Origin: Prochlorococcus sp. AG-355-K03
GTDB lineage: Bacteria; Cyanobacteriota; Cyanobacteriia; PCC-6307; Cyanobiaceae
Assembly (NCBI GenBank): GCA_003278685.1
Contig: QCDS01000001.1
Span: forward strand, 124,001-188,000
DNA length: 64,000 bases
Direction of reading: 5' to 3'
In this document: piece by piece, positions 39,524-48,942 of the stretch
Layout of the letters: every line of letters begins with the position of its first letter
Position numbering within the stretch: position 1 is the first letter of the stretch
Program-made: the position numbers and the translations under genes
The notes under the pieces: generated by a model
What the model saw: the letters and a program-made list of their open reading frames with translations, nothing else
Told to the model about the DNA's origin: nothing
Databases searched by the model: none

Positions 39524-39548
39524 AAGGGTCATTTATTTAATGACCCTT
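39524..39548 (+). promoter_or_regulatory. Strong stem-loop between tufA and rpsJ
   Basis: AAGGGTCATT (39524-39533) and AATGACCCTT (39539-39548) form a perfect 10-base stem with a 5-base loop TATTT. Neither strand has a T tract after it, so it is not a classical terminator. It ends 21 bases before the rpsJ ATG, placing it in the leader of any rpsJ message, where it could act in processing, 3' protection of the tuf message or translational control. Confidence 0.6.
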
Positions 39549-39569
39549 CACTAGGAATTATTTGAAACT

Positions 39570-39890
39570 ATGACTGCATCAATTGCACAACAAAAAATAA
39601 GAATAAGACTCAAGGCATTTGATAGAAGAATGCTTGATTTATCATGCGATAAAATAATTCAAACTGCTGATACTACTTCTGCTTCGGCTATAGGTCCAAT
39701 ACCTTTACCTACAAAAAGGAAGATTTATTGTGTACTAAGATCACCTCATGTTGATAAAGATTCAAGAGAGCATTTTGAAACAAGAACACATCGAAGAATA
39801 ATTGATATATACAGTCCTTCTGCAAAAACTATTGATGCTTTAATGAAACTAGATCTCCCTAGTGGTGTAGATATAGAAGTTAAACTTTAA
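39570..39890 (+). CDS. rpsJ: 30S ribosomal protein S10 (NusE)
   Basis: S10 lies in the 30S head and also acts as NusE in transcription antitermination. The 106-residue product has [15 protein letters not shown], the [29 protein letters not shown] signature and a normal C-terminus. In cyanobacteria it closes the str operon rather than opening the S10 operon, as seen here after tufA. Confidence 0.97.
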   Translation: MTASIAQQKIRIRLKAFDRRMLDLSCDKIIQTADTTSASAIGPIPLPTKRKIYCVLRSPHVDKDSREHFETRTHRRIIDIYSPSAKTIDALMKLDLPSGVDIEVKL

Positions 39891-39946
39891 TAAATCCCGA
39901 AATTGCCTTAAATTGATTAATATAAAAACAATGAAATGAGGTTTAA

Positions 39947-40603
39947 ATGGGAGAACTCTCAGTAAGGGAATTACCTTTATTTCCTTTGCCAGAGGTAGTC
40001 CTTTTTCCTCAAGAAGTATTGCCTTTACATATTTTTGAATCTAGATATAGGATCATGCTCCAATCTGTTCTTGAGAGTGATTCTATGTTTGGGGTTATCA
40101 AGTGGGATCCAACTACTAAAAGTATGGCTAATGTGGGATGTTGCGCACAAATTATAAAACATCAAACTGCAGAGGATGGGAGAAGTAATATTATCACTCT
40201 TGGCCAACAAAGATTTCAAGTCCTTGAAATAACCCGTTCGACTCCATTTTGTTCTGCGATGGTTAGTTGGATTAGTGATGAGAAAATTGATGACTTTCAA
40301 AAATTAGATTCTCTAAAAGATTCAGTAAAGGAAGCACTTAGTGATGTTATTAATTTAACTAGTAAATTGACTAATACCAAGAAAAATCTACCTGATAAAT
40401 TACCTGACAACCCAATGGATTTATCATTTTGGATAGGAGCTCATTTGGGCGGTCCTGTTGCGGATGAACAGCAAAGACTTCTTGAGGAGAGAAATACTTT
40501 TACCCGTTTGCAAAGAGAATATGAAATGCTTGATCATACAAGAAAACAACTTGCAGCAAGAACAGCATTGAAAGAGAGTTTTCCCGATATAAAAGAAAGT
40601 TAA
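39947..40603 (+). CDS. Stand-alone Lon N-terminal (substrate-binding) domain protein
   Basis: A 218-residue protein made almost only of the LON N-terminal domain: RELPLFPLPEVVLFPQEVLPLHIFESRYR at residues 7-35, then GVIKWDP and a helical C-terminal part. No AAA+ ATPase or protease domain is present, so it is not a protease itself. It may be an adaptor, a role suggested for such proteins but unproven. A good GAGG site lies before the ATG at 39947. The next gene begins on the base after its stop, suggesting coupling. Confidence 0.85.
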   Translation: MGELSVRELPLFPLPEVVLFPQEVLPLHIFESRYRIMLQSVLESDSMFGVIKWDPTTKSMANVGCCAQIIKHQTAEDGRSNIITLGQQRFQVLEITRSTPFCSAMVSWISDEKIDDFQKLDSLKDSVKEALSDVINLTSKLTNTKKNLPDKLPDNPMDLSFWIGAHLGGPVADEQQRLLEERNTFTRLQREYEMLDHTRKQLAARTALKESFPDIKES

Positions 40604-41539
40604 ATGTTTGAATTATTATTCCCTTTTTTTTTAATAGTTTTATTCTTTCTAGTCCTCGCTATTATCTGGAGAAAAAATGCTAGGAAATATATATCTTCCG
40701 ATACAGTAGCTTCTGCCTATGATGCTTGGACCCAGGATAAATTACTTGAGAGATTGTGGGGAGAACATATACATTTGGGTTTTTATCCCTCAGGGGAAAA
40801 AAATATTGATTTTAGAAAGGCTAAAGTTCAGTTTGTTCATCAATTAGTCAAATGGAGTGGTTTAGATAAATTGCCACAGGGATCTAGAATACTCGATGTA
40901 GGTTGTGGAATAGGTGGAAGTTCTAGAATTCTTGCAAAATATTATGGGTTTAATGTCACTGGCATTACAATAAGTCCTGCTCAAGTTAAAAGAGCAAGAG
41001 AACTTACTCCTAATGGGCTAAATTGCAACTTCCAAGTTATGGATGCTTTGGATTTGAAATTTGATGATGGATCATTTGATGCAATCTGGAGTGTTGAAGC
41101 TGGTGCACACATGAATGATAAAACTAGATTTGCAGATGAAATGCTGAGAACTCTAAGACCTGGTGGGTATTTGGCATTGGCTGATTGGAACTCAAGAGAC
41201 CTCGAGACATATCCTCCATCATTTTTTGAAAAGTTAGTTCTTAAACAATTACTTGAACAATGGGTACATCCTAATTTTATAAGCATTAACGAATTCAGTA
41301 ATATTCTTATCACTAATGAAAATAGTTCAGGGAGAGTTATTTCTGAAAATTGGAATTCTTATACAAATCCTTCATGGTACGACTCCATTATTGAAGGCAT
41401 TCGAAGGCCCTTAGTAATTTTGTCACTTGGCCCATTTGCGATTGTGAAGTCGATTAGAGAGATTCCAACAATACTTCTCATGAATTGGGCATTTAGAAAA
41501 GGTTTAATGGAGTTTGGAGTTTATAAATGCAGAGGATAA
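40604..41539 (+). CDS. 2-methyl-6-phytylbenzoquinone methyltransferase (sll0418-type)
   Basis: A 311-residue S-adenosylmethionine methyltransferase with an N-terminal membrane anchor (residues 1-22). Motif I is ILDVGCGIGGSSRILAKYYG, followed by NVTGITISPAQVKRARELTP and the post-II segment IWSVEAGAHMNDK. These and the C-terminal SIREIPTILLMNWAF closely match the Synechocystis sll0418 enzyme that methylates a tocopherol/plastoquinone precursor ring. It starts immediately after the Lon-domain gene and ends two bases from the stop of convergent pheA. Confidence 0.85.
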   Translation: MFELLFPFFLIVLFFLVLAIIWRKNARKYISSDTVASAYDAWTQDKLLERLWGEHIHLGFYPSGEKNIDFRKAKVQFVHQLVKWSGLDKLPQGSRILDVGCGIGGSSRILAKYYGFNVTGITISPAQVKRARELTPNGLNCNFQVMDALDLKFDDGSFDAIWSVEAGAHMNDKTRFADEMLRTLRPGGYLALADWNSRDLETYPPSFFEKLVLKQLLEQWVHPNFISINEFSNILITNENSSGRVISENWNSYTNPSWYDSIIEGIRRPLVILSLGPFAIVKSIREIPTILLMNWAFRKGLMEFGVYKCRG

Positions 41540-41540
41540 A

Positions 41541-42386
41541 TTAATCTAGTTCAACATTTTCAGAAAAATAATTTCCAAAATCTACTAAATTCTTGCAAAG
41601 TGGCTTTAGCTTATTTTTCAATTCAAGAAAATTTTTAATGTTATTTTGATTATTGATTTCTAAATCAACATAAATTATATATTCTCCTAATTCTCTTTTT
41701 GAAGGTCTCGATTCAATTTTACTCATATTAAATCCAAAATCTGCAATATAATTTAAAGCTTTAAGCAAAGCACCTGGTTTATTTGAAATTAATGAGAAAG
41801 CAAAACTGGCAATATTAGCTAAATTTGAATTTGATTCCTTGCTCAATAAAACAAATCTAGTGCAATTACCTGGAACATCATTAATAGGAAAGGCTAATTC
41901 TTTAAGTCCTTCGATTTGAATTAATGATTTTGAACCTATAGCAGCTCTGAATTTACTCCCCTTGACCATATTGACAGCTTCTGATGTTGAATTTGTTGGG
42001 AGAGGAATTGCATTTGGAAGATTCTCAGATAACCATTCTGAACATTGAGCTAATGCTTGAGGATGAGATAATACTTCTGAAATGTTTGAAAGTTCTCCAT
42101 CACTAATTAATGCATGTTTTATAGGTAAAACAATTGCTTTATTTATACAAATTTCAGGAAATTTCCAAAGAGCATCAAGAGTAGCTGTTACTCCTCCTTC
42201 TACAGAATTTTCTATAGGGACTACAGCAGCATCACAATTGTTGTACGCTATTGATTTAATGACCGAATGTAACCCATTACATGGTACAAATATAGGTGTC
42301 TGAAAATTGGCAAGCTTTGATAATATATGGGCTGCTTTTTCTGCGTATGTTCCTTGAGGACCTAAATATGCAACTTGTTTGCGCAT
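41541..42386 (-). CDS. pheA: Prephenate dehydratase
   Basis: Catalyses prephenate to phenylpyruvate in phenylalanine synthesis. The catalytic domain (about 1-185) begins VAYLGPQGTYAEKAA and has the VPIENSVEGGVTATLD and DVPGNCTRFVLLS motifs. The C-terminal ACT domain (about 195-275) has NKPGALLKALNYIADFGFNMSKIESRPSK, the phenylalanine-binding site. There is no chorismate mutase domain. It has a 52-base gap to the divergent DUF1997 gene. Confidence 0.95.
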   Translation of the reverse strand: MRKQVAYLGPQGTYAEKAAHILSKLANFQTPIFVPCNGLHSVIKSIAYNNCDAAVVPIENSVEGGVTATLDALWKFPEICINKAIVLPIKHALISDGELSNISEVLSHPQALAQCSEWLSENLPNAIPLPTNSTSEAVNMVKGSKFRAAIGSKSLIQIEGLKELAFPINDVPGNCTRFVLLSKESNSNLANIASFAFSLISNKPGALLKALNYIADFGFNMSKIESRPSKRELGEYIIYVDLEINNQNNIKNFLELKNKLKPLCKNLVDFGNYFSENVELD

Positions 42387-42438
42387 GATTAATCGTAAAA
42401 AAAGAAGAGATCAAATAAGCATTGGAGGAATATAGAGA

Positions 42439-42957
42439 ATGTTATTGTCTTTTGATGCTAAACAGAAACTCAAGCTTTCTGTAACACGTAATAAAGAATA
42501 TCTTTCTAAATATCTTTTGGATGAAGAAAGAGTTGTTGGAGCAATGCTTGACTCCAAAAAATTAGTACCAGAAGGAGTAGGTAGATATAAGTATACAGTA
42601 ACAAGTTTTAAGGTTTTTCAATTAGATATTAACCCTGTTGTCTCAATTGCGGTAGAAAATAAAGATGGAATTTTAAAAATGAGCGCCCTTGAAAGTACAT
42701 TGGATGGTTTGGGGATGATAGATGATTTTAATCTTATTTTGAAAGCGAATTTGGAAGCAACTGATGTTGGTTTAGAAGGCGAGGCACTTCTTGGGGTATC
42801 TGTAAGCCAACCCCCTCTACTGAAGCTGGTACCAAAGAAAATTTTGGAATCTACTGGTCATTCGGTATTAAATGGGATTCTGTTGGGTATAAAGTCAAGG
42901 GTTCAACAGCAACTCGTAAAAGATTTTTTAAATTGGTGTGAATTAAATAAGATTTGA
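42439..42957 (+). CDS. DUF1997 family protein
   Basis: A 172-residue protein of the DUF1997 family, conserved in cyanobacteria and plant plastids but of unknown biochemical function. It begins [35 protein letters not shown] and continues with the family core ([27 protein letters not shown]) and [27 protein letters not shown]. No signal peptide or catalytic motif is evident. It overlaps the convergent rnhB by 15 bases. Confidence 0.8.
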   Translation: MLLSFDAKQKLKLSVTRNKEYLSKYLLDEERVVGAMLDSKKLVPEGVGRYKYTVTSFKVFQLDINPVVSIAVENKDGILKMSALESTLDGLGMIDDFNLILKANLEATDVGLEGEALLGVSVSQPPLLKLVPKKILESTGHSVLNGILLGIKSRVQQQLVKDFLNWCELNKI

Positions 42958-43560
42958 TTTTTTTAAAAAACTTTTCCTATGAAGTTTAGTTATTCCATTT
43001 TTTTTGATTGATGAAAGATGCTCTCTAGTTCCATAACCTTTATTCTTAAATAACAAGTATCCTGAGTATTTTTTTTCTAACCTCTCCATTAGATGGTCGC
43101 GAGAGACTTTGGCAACTATGCTTGCTGAAGCTATCGAGATAAACTTTGAGTCTCCAGATACTATGTTTTTCTGAATTCCTTTCCATGGCCTTAATAATAA
43201 AGGGCCATCAATTATTAATTCAGATGGCTTTTCTTTTAATTTCTTTAGAGCTCTAATCATTGAAAGTTCCGTCGCAACCCTGATACCTAACTTATCTATT
43301 TCTCTGGCCGAAGATTGCCCAATTCCATAATCTGAAGAGAGCAATAAAATTTTTGGTAAAAGTAATTCTCTTTTTTTGGGAGTTAGTTTTTTACTATCTG
43401 TTACTCCAAATTGTTTTAACGTAAATTTATTTTTTTCTGTTAATACAATAGCTGCTGCAAAAACTGGACCAAAAATTGCTCCCCTTCCTACTTCATCTAC
43501 TCCAACTTCTGTTAATTTATTCAATGCTTGCTGAAGATCTTCTTCTTTTTTTTCTTGCAT
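42943..43560 (-). CDS. rnhB: Ribonuclease HII
   Basis: RNase HII removes ribonucleotides from DNA and RNA in hybrids. The metal-binding D22-E23 pair is in [14 protein letters not shown]; the later aspartates lie in [11 protein letters not shown] and [10 protein letters not shown]. At 205 residues it has about 18 extra N-terminal residues. These are encoded inside the last 44 bases of the upstream rne gene in another frame. No ATG lies nearer to the conserved start, so this overlap is probably genuine. It converges with DUF1997. Confidence 0.92.
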   Translation of the reverse strand: MQEKKEEDLQQALNKLTEVGVDEVGRGAIFGPVFAAAIVLTEKNKFTLKQFGVTDSKKLTPKKRELLLPKILLLSSDYGIGQSSAREIDKLGIRVATELSMIRALKKLKEKPSELIIDGPLLLRPWKGIQKNIVSGDSKFISIASASIVAKVSRDHLMERLEKKYSGYLLFKNKGYGTREHLSSIKKNGITKLHRKSFLKKSNLI

Positions 43561-45334
43561 TGTTTAGCTCATCTGCAAGTTCAGTTTCATCCTTTTTATC
43601 TGTAAATACAACTTCATTATTTTCATTAGTTTTATTTGTTGATTTATCTTTAGAATTTGCATTTGCTTCAACTTTAATTTGAATCTTTTCTTCTTCAGAT
43701 TTTGAGATTTTTTTAATTTGTTTTTTTGTTTTTTTGTTATCTAAGGCTTTTTCCTTTTCCTTATAACTTTCTTCTAAACGCACAAAATTATTGCTGGTGA
43801 GATATTCTTTTCCTAACTTAATAAGTGGATTAATACCTAATTGACTGTAAACAATTTTTTCTTCATTAGTAAGATCAACTGTTATTATGTTTTTTTCTTT
43901 TGAATTTGATTGGTTCAAATTATCATTTTCTTTTTCTTTTTTATTAGAAGAATTCTCTTTACTAAGTTCTCTGGAGTCAATTAATTCTTTGTCAATTATT
44001 TTTTCTTGCTCATAAGTTGATTGAGAAATATCTTTATCTAAAGATTTTAAATTGTTTGATTGATTAGATTTATTTTCAACATTTTTAATTTTTAAGTTAG
44101 CAATTTCGTGATTTAATATATTTTCTACGTGTCCTGTTCCATCGCATTTAGAACATTTTTTACCGAATAATTCATATATATTTTGACCTTGTCTTTTTCT
44201 TGTTAACTCTACCAAGCCTAATTCAGTAAGCTGAGCTATTTGAGGTCTAGCAGAATCATCTTTTATTGCTGAGGTAAAATGCTCAAGTAACTGAAATTGA
44301 TCTCTCCTAGATTCCATATCGATAAAGTCTACTACTATAACTCCACCAATATTTCTTAGTTTCATTTGCCTTGAGATTTCAACTGCTGCTTCGCAGTTTG
44401 TCCACAAAACGGTTTGTCTTGAGTTTGCGGATCTTGTAAATGATCCAGAGTTTACATCGATTACTGTTAAAGCTTCAGTAGGTTCGATAATGATATAACC
44501 TCCCGAAGGAAGATCTACTCTAGGTTGTAGAGCTTTTTGAATTGTTTTCTTAATTTCGTACTTTTCGAAAATATGTTGGTTTAAACTATTATCGTGAAAT
44601 TCAATATCTATATCAGATTCATAATTTATTAAAAAATCTTTTGCCCTTGCAACTGAAAATTTGTTATCGATAATTATGCTTTTAGTTGATTCTTTAATAT
44701 GATCTCTCAAGATCTTAAGAGAGAAATCATCATCTCTTTTTACTAGATATGGCGGATTAGAGGCCTCAGAAACTTTTAGTACATTTTCCCATTGTTGAAT
44801 TAAGTGTTCTAAATCTTCAATTAGAAGTTCTTCTTTAATTTTTTCAGCCTCTGTTCTAAATAACAAGCCTGTACTAGGTGGTTTTATTAAAACGCCAAGA
44901 GCTTTCAAACGGTTGCGTTCTGTTTCTGTATTTATTTTTCTTGAAATATTTACTCCTTGGCCATATGGCTGTAATATCAAATATTTTCCTGGTATTGAAA
45001 TACTTCCGGTTAATCTGGGACCTTTAGATCCTGTGGGTTCCTTTATTACTTGTACTAGAACTTTTTGTTTTGGTTCTAGCAATTCAGTTATTCCAAATGC
45101 CCCTTTTTTATTTCTTAGTGGACCTAGATCTGAAACATGGATAAATCCATTTTTCTCACTTTCACCAATATTTATAAAAGCGGCATCAATTCCAGGAAGA
45201 ACATTTTCAACTGTTCCTAAAAAAATATCGCCAATTTGATATTGACCTTGTGCGACGATTAATTCATCAACTCGATCATCTGTGAGTAGTGCTGCTATTC
45301 GAGCCTGCTCAGCGATGATAATTTGCTGAGACAT
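43517..45334 (-). CDS. rne: Ribonuclease E/G
   Basis: RNase E starts mRNA decay and rRNA processing. The catalytic part (about 1-410) has an S1 domain ([20 protein letters not shown]), the DNase-like core with [13 protein letters not shown] and a zinc-link CSKCDGTGH. The tail from about 415 is a Lys/Asn/Glu-rich disordered region. Residues 594-602 read RKKRRRSSA, matching the nonapeptide by which cyanobacterial RNase E binds polynucleotide phosphorylase. The last 44 bases overlap rnhB. The product is 605 residues; upstream is a 296-base gap divergent to dapL. Confidence 0.95.
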   Translation of the reverse strand: MSQQIIIAEQARIAALLTDDRVDELIVAQGQYQIGDIFLGTVENVLPGIDAAFINIGESEKNGFIHVSDLGPLRNKKGAFGITELLEPKQKVLVQVIKEPTGSKGPRLTGSISIPGKYLILQPYGQGVNISRKINTETERNRLKALGVLIKPPSTGLLFRTEAEKIKEELLIEDLEHLIQQWENVLKVSEASNPPYLVKRDDDFSLKILRDHIKESTKSIIIDNKFSVARAKDFLINYESDIDIEFHDNSLNQHIFEKYEIKKTIQKALQPRVDLPSGGYIIIEPTEALTVIDVNSGSFTRSANSRQTVLWTNCEAAVEISRQMKLRNIGGVIVVDFIDMESRRDQFQLLEHFTSAIKDDSARPQIAQLTELGLVELTRKRQGQNIYELFGKKCSKCDGTGHVENILNHEIANLKIKNVENKSNQSNNLKSLDKDISQSTYEQEKIIDKELIDSRELSKENSSNKKEKENDNLNQSNSKEKNIITVDLTNEEKIVYSQLGINPLIKLGKEYLTSNNFVRLEESYKEKEKALDNKKTKKQIKKISKSEEEKIQIKVEANANSKDKSTNKTNENNEVVFTDKKDETELADELNNARKKRRRSSASIE

Positions 45335-45630
45335 ATAATTGATTCTGAATGATTTGGATTTTGAAAATCGTCTAGATTAAAGAATTAGATTTATCTTTTA
45401 ATAAAGCAATTTTTTTTAGCTATTATTTTTTACTTTTTAAAATTAATAAAGTTAATAGTGATAGAATTCTGCTATTTATAAAGATTTAAACGATTTTCAA
45501 ACTAATTGAAATTGAATTCACAGCTATGATTATCTCTTAAATTAACCATAACTAGAATAATATTAACATCTAATCACCACTAAAGCACGTTGATACATTA
45601 TTCTAATATTGGTGAAATTTTTTATCTAAA
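45335..45630. other. rne-dapL divergent intergenic region
   Basis: A 296-base AT-rich gap with no open frame. Long T and A tracts lie close to the rne side, so the rne message would have an A/U-rich leader; cyanobacterial and E. coli rne genes are known to autoregulate through such leaders. On the minus strand TTGAAA (45495-45500) precedes TATAAA (45475-45480) with only 14 bases between, a poor promoter match. I see no clear hairpin. Confidence 0.35.
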
Positions 45631-46857
45631 GTGGTTCAAGTAAACGAAAATTATTTAAAACTCAAAGCAGGCTATTTATTCCCTGAAATTGCTAAAAGGG
45701 TAAAAATATATTCTGAATCAAATAAGAGTGCTGAAATTATTAAGCTTGGCATAGGAGATGTTACAGAACCATTACCTAGAGCATGCATAGAAGCTATGGG
45801 TAAAGCTCTAGATGACATGGGAACAATCAACGGTTTCAAAGGTTATGGACCAGAGCAAGGTTATTCTTGGCTGAGAGAAAAAATATCTGAGCATGATTTT
45901 ATTTCTCGCGGCTGTCAAATTTCACCTGAAGAAATCTTTGTTTCAGATGGTTCTAAATGTGATAGTAGCAATATTTTAGATATTCTTGGCAAAGATAATT
46001 CAATTGCTGTAACAGATCCCGTTTATCCTGTTTATGTAGATAGTAATGTCATGACAGGCAGAACTGGAGAAGCTCTCGAAAATGGTACTTATCAAGGGTT
46101 AACATATTTAGCAATAAATGAGGGGAACAACTTTTTGCCAAAACTACCTGAAAAAAAAGTTGATATTTTATATCTATGTTTTCCAAATAATCCGACTGGA
46201 GCAACTATCACAAAAAAAGAATTGAAAAAGTGGGTTGACTATGCCCTTCTAAACAAATCTCTAATACTTTTTGATGCAGCTTATGAAGCATTTATCCAAG
46301 ATGATCATATTCCACATTCAATATATGAGATTGAGGGGGCAAAGGATTGTGCTATTGAATTTAGATCTTTTTCAAAGAATGCAGGATTCACTGGAGTTAG
46401 ATGTGCTTTTACAGTAATACCTAAGGATCTTAAAGGTTTGAGTTCAACAAATGAGGAAATAGAGTTATGGCCACTTTGGAATAGGCGACAATCTACAAAG
46501 TTCAATGGAGTAAGTTATGTGGTTCAGAAAGGTGCAGAGGCTGTTTATTCTATTGAAGGGAAAAAACAGGTGAAAGGTTTAATTGATTTTTATATGGAAA
46601 ATGCAAAAATCATGAAAAATAAACTTCAGAATTCAGGATATAAAGTTTACGGTGGGGACAATGCTCCTTATATCTGGATTAAAGTTCCAGATCAAATGAC
46701 ATCTTGGGACTTTTTTGATTTTCTTCTCCAAAAAGTTAGTGTAGTGGGAACACCTGGGAGCGGATTTGGATTAGCAGGAGAGGGTTATTTTCGCTTGTCA
46801 GCATTTAACTCAAGATCAAACGTCCTTGATGCAATGGAAAGAATAATTAATATATAA
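45631..46857 (+). CDS. dapL: LL-diaminopimelate aminotransferase
   Basis: DapL converts tetrahydrodipicolinate straight to LL-diaminopimelate, for lysine and peptidoglycan, bypassing the succinylase steps; it is the plant/cyanobacterial route. The PLP lysine is K249 in [15 protein letters not shown], and the [13 protein letters not shown] segment is typical of class I aminotransferases. It is 408 residues from a GTG start at 45631, which gives the family start [19 protein letters not shown]. clpS follows 32 bases later. Confidence 0.95.
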   Translation: MVQVNENYLKLKAGYLFPEIAKRVKIYSESNKSAEIIKLGIGDVTEPLPRACIEAMGKALDDMGTINGFKGYGPEQGYSWLREKISEHDFISRGCQISPEEIFVSDGSKCDSSNILDILGKDNSIAVTDPVYPVYVDSNVMTGRTGEALENGTYQGLTYLAINEGNNFLPKLPEKKVDILYLCFPNNPTGATITKKELKKWVDYALLNKSLILFDAAYEAFIQDDHIPHSIYEIEGAKDCAIEFRSFSKNAGFTGVRCAFTVIPKDLKGLSSTNEEIELWPLWNRRQSTKFNGVSYVVQKGAEAVYSIEGKKQVKGLIDFYMENAKIMKNKLQNSGYKVYGGDNAPYIWIKVPDQMTSWDFFDFLLQKVSVVGTPGSGFGLAGEGYFRLSAFNSRSNVLDAMERIINI

Positions 46858-46889
46858 TTATTAGTACAATTTAAACTCTAGTAAATTTA

Positions 46890-47207
46890 ATGCTATTTAT
46901 AAAGTTAGAACAAAGTGCAAATAATAATTCGGCAGTAATTGAAAAGAAACCTGCTGAATTAAAAAATAAATCTCCAAAATATAAGGTTTTACTTCATAAT
47001 GACCCAGTTAATTCAATGGAGTATGTCACTATTTCACTGCGAGAAGTTGTTCCGCAATTAAGTGAACAAGATGCTATTTCAATAATGCTTGAAGCACACA
47101 ATACGGGAGTGGGTTTAGTAATTGTTTGTGATTTAGAGCCAGCAGAATTCTACTCAGAATCATTAAAATCTAAAGGAATTTCTAGTTCAATTGAGAAAGA
47201 GGATTAA
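46890..47207 (+). CDS. clpS: ATP-dependent Clp protease adaptor ClpS
   Basis: ClpS delivers N-degron substrates to ClpAP/ClpCP. The core at about residues 35-95 shows YKVLLHNDPVNSMEYV with the conserved Asn/Asp pair, then LEAHNTGVGLVIVCDLEPAEFY, which forms the ligand-binding groove. The first 30 residues are a flexible extension. It is downstream of dapL and converges with the radical-SAM gene. Confidence 0.93.
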   Translation: MLFIKLEQSANNNSAVIEKKPAELKNKSPKYKVLLHNDPVNSMEYVTISLREVVPQLSEQDAISIMLEAHNTGVGLVIVCDLEPAEFYSESLKSKGISSSIEKED

Positions 47208-47219
47208 TAACGGTTGAAT

Positions 47220-48836
47220 TTATGATTTAGAGTGAGCTAATTTCCTCTCTGATAAAGGGCGGACTTTTAGGGATTCTTTTAAGGAAGATTTTCCATATTC
47301 TCTTTCAAGAATGTCAATAACTGTTTTGCCAAATTCGTCTTCTGGATTATCAAAAGCTTCTAAGCAAACCTGACCAAGTTTTTTCCCTAGTGCCCCTGGA
47401 TTCCAGAGAAGTTTTCTCGCTGTCCAGGGCATCATGCTCATTGGATTATAATTTGGCTTCAAAATTTTATGCTCCAAAGCGTATTTCTCAAGAAGAGTGT
47501 GAGGTTGCAAACCTATAAAGAATATAGCTGGATCAACTAAGCCTTTGCCAAAAATATTTTCTAATTCTCTATGGTAAGCAATTGTTTGTCTTATGGTGCT
47601 GGGCGTTTCATCAAAAACATTAAATGAATAATTGACTGAAACATGATTCTTGAAACCTGATTTGACTAGCATTCTGCAATTTTTTAATACAGTTTCAAGG
47701 TCATACGCTAATCTCATTTTTCTAACAAGTTCTTGAGATCCCGAGGTGATACCTATTTCAAAATAGCTCATACCTGTATCAACCATAAGCTGAGCTAGCT
47801 CAGCATCAATATTATCTGCTCTGATGTATGCAGCCCAATTAATATCGTCCCAGCCTTGGTCCTTGATTGCTTGTAAAAGTGTTTTTGCATCTTCAATATG
47901 TTTTTTGGCGGGGATAAACTGTGCATCTGTGAACCAAAATCCCCTTACTCCAAGATCATATAATTGCTTCATTTCTTTGATTACTTCCTTAACAGGATTA
48001 ACGCGAACCTGCTTCCCCTCTACAACTGTGTAAACACAGAAACAACAATTATGAGGACAACCTCTTTTTGTTTGTACCCCTACATAATAATCGCCACCTT
48101 CTATATACCAATCGAATTCAGGCCATATTGATTTGATATATTCATAGTTGCAGGCAGTTTTAACAGTGCCTAGAGGTTGCTCATGTATTAATTTGTTCCG
48201 AGGTTTTTGTCCAGCAATGTAACATCTTTCCTCTTCTATTGAATCTCCTCTAATAATTTTTTCTATGAGATTTTCTCCCTCGCCAACTGAAATAATAGTT
48301 CCTTTAGGTAGTAGATTTCCTAATTGTTCATAGAAGACACTTACAGCCCCACCTCCTAAAATAACTTTTACATTTTTATTGTATTTTTCTGCTCTTTTTA
48401 GACCCATCTTGACTAAAGAAGTATTTCTATATATTTCTCCATAATGAGATGCAATTAATTTTAATCCTCCCCAGGAACCTCTAATTTTTTTAAGGACATT
48501 TTTTGAGTAAAAAACTTCAAAAGAGTTTTGTAGGGGATTTCCACTTCTACCATCAACAGGTGCGTAAATTTGTATATCTCTCCATGAAAAAATGATTAGA
48601 TGAGGTCTAAATTGATCAATTTTTCTAGCTAAATTTTTGGAAACTTTATTAGATGGAATTATTGCTAGATCAATGAATTGCTGCTCTAAATCTGGAAAAC
48701 ATTTATGAATATGGTCTGCTAAATATATAGGTCCTATTGGAAATATTGGATTACATGGCAATCTTACGGTTAATATTTTTCCATAGTGCTTTCTTTGGTA
48801 ATTTTTTTTATTAAATTTTTCGAACTTCAAATTCAT
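47220..48836 (-). CDS. Radical-SAM protein linked to PSII high-light acclimation
   Basis: A 538-residue protein with a B12-binding-like N-terminal domain (about 20-210, with IIFSWRDIQIYAPV and VILGGGAVSVFYEQLG) and a radical-SAM domain starting at about 250. The cluster cysteines are C260, C264 and C267 in TKRGCPHNCCFC. The overall sequence matches the cyanobacterial family annotated as photosystem II high-light acclimation radical SAM protein. Its reaction is not known. It stands alone, convergent with clpS. Confidence 0.82.
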   Translation of the reverse strand: MNLKFEKFNKKNYQRKHYGKILTVRLPCNPIFPIGPIYLADHIHKCFPDLEQQFIDLAIIPSNKVSKNLARKIDQFRPHLIIFSWRDIQIYAPVDGRSGNPLQNSFEVFYSKNVLKKIRGSWGGLKLIASHYGEIYRNTSLVKMGLKRAEKYNKNVKVILGGGAVSVFYEQLGNLLPKGTIISVGEGENLIEKIIRGDSIEEERCYIAGQKPRNKLIHEQPLGTVKTACNYEYIKSIWPEFDWYIEGGDYYVGVQTKRGCPHNCCFCVYTVVEGKQVRVNPVKEVIKEMKQLYDLGVRGFWFTDAQFIPAKKHIEDAKTLLQAIKDQGWDDINWAAYIRADNIDAELAQLMVDTGMSYFEIGITSGSQELVRKMRLAYDLETVLKNCRMLVKSGFKNHVSVNYSFNVFDETPSTIRQTIAYHRELENIFGKGLVDPAIFFIGLQPHTLLEKYALEHKILKPNYNPMSMMPWTARKLLWNPGALGKKLGQVCLEAFDNPEDEFGKTVIDILEREYGKSSLKESLKVRPLSERKLAHSKS

Positions 48837-48942
48837 GTTATGAAATTTAATGAATTCATTTCCTCTAAGAATCTAACTACTTTATTACTAATTTGGAGAA
48901 ATTAAAAATCCTGAGAAAATACTCCTAAAAATTTTATTTAAT

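Noticed and set aside
43476-43682. Plus-strand hydrophobic small open frame over the rne/rnhB junction
   Set aside because: It is the antisense of the low-complexity Lys/Glu-rich tail of rne, which automatically gives Leu/Ser/Phe-rich codons.
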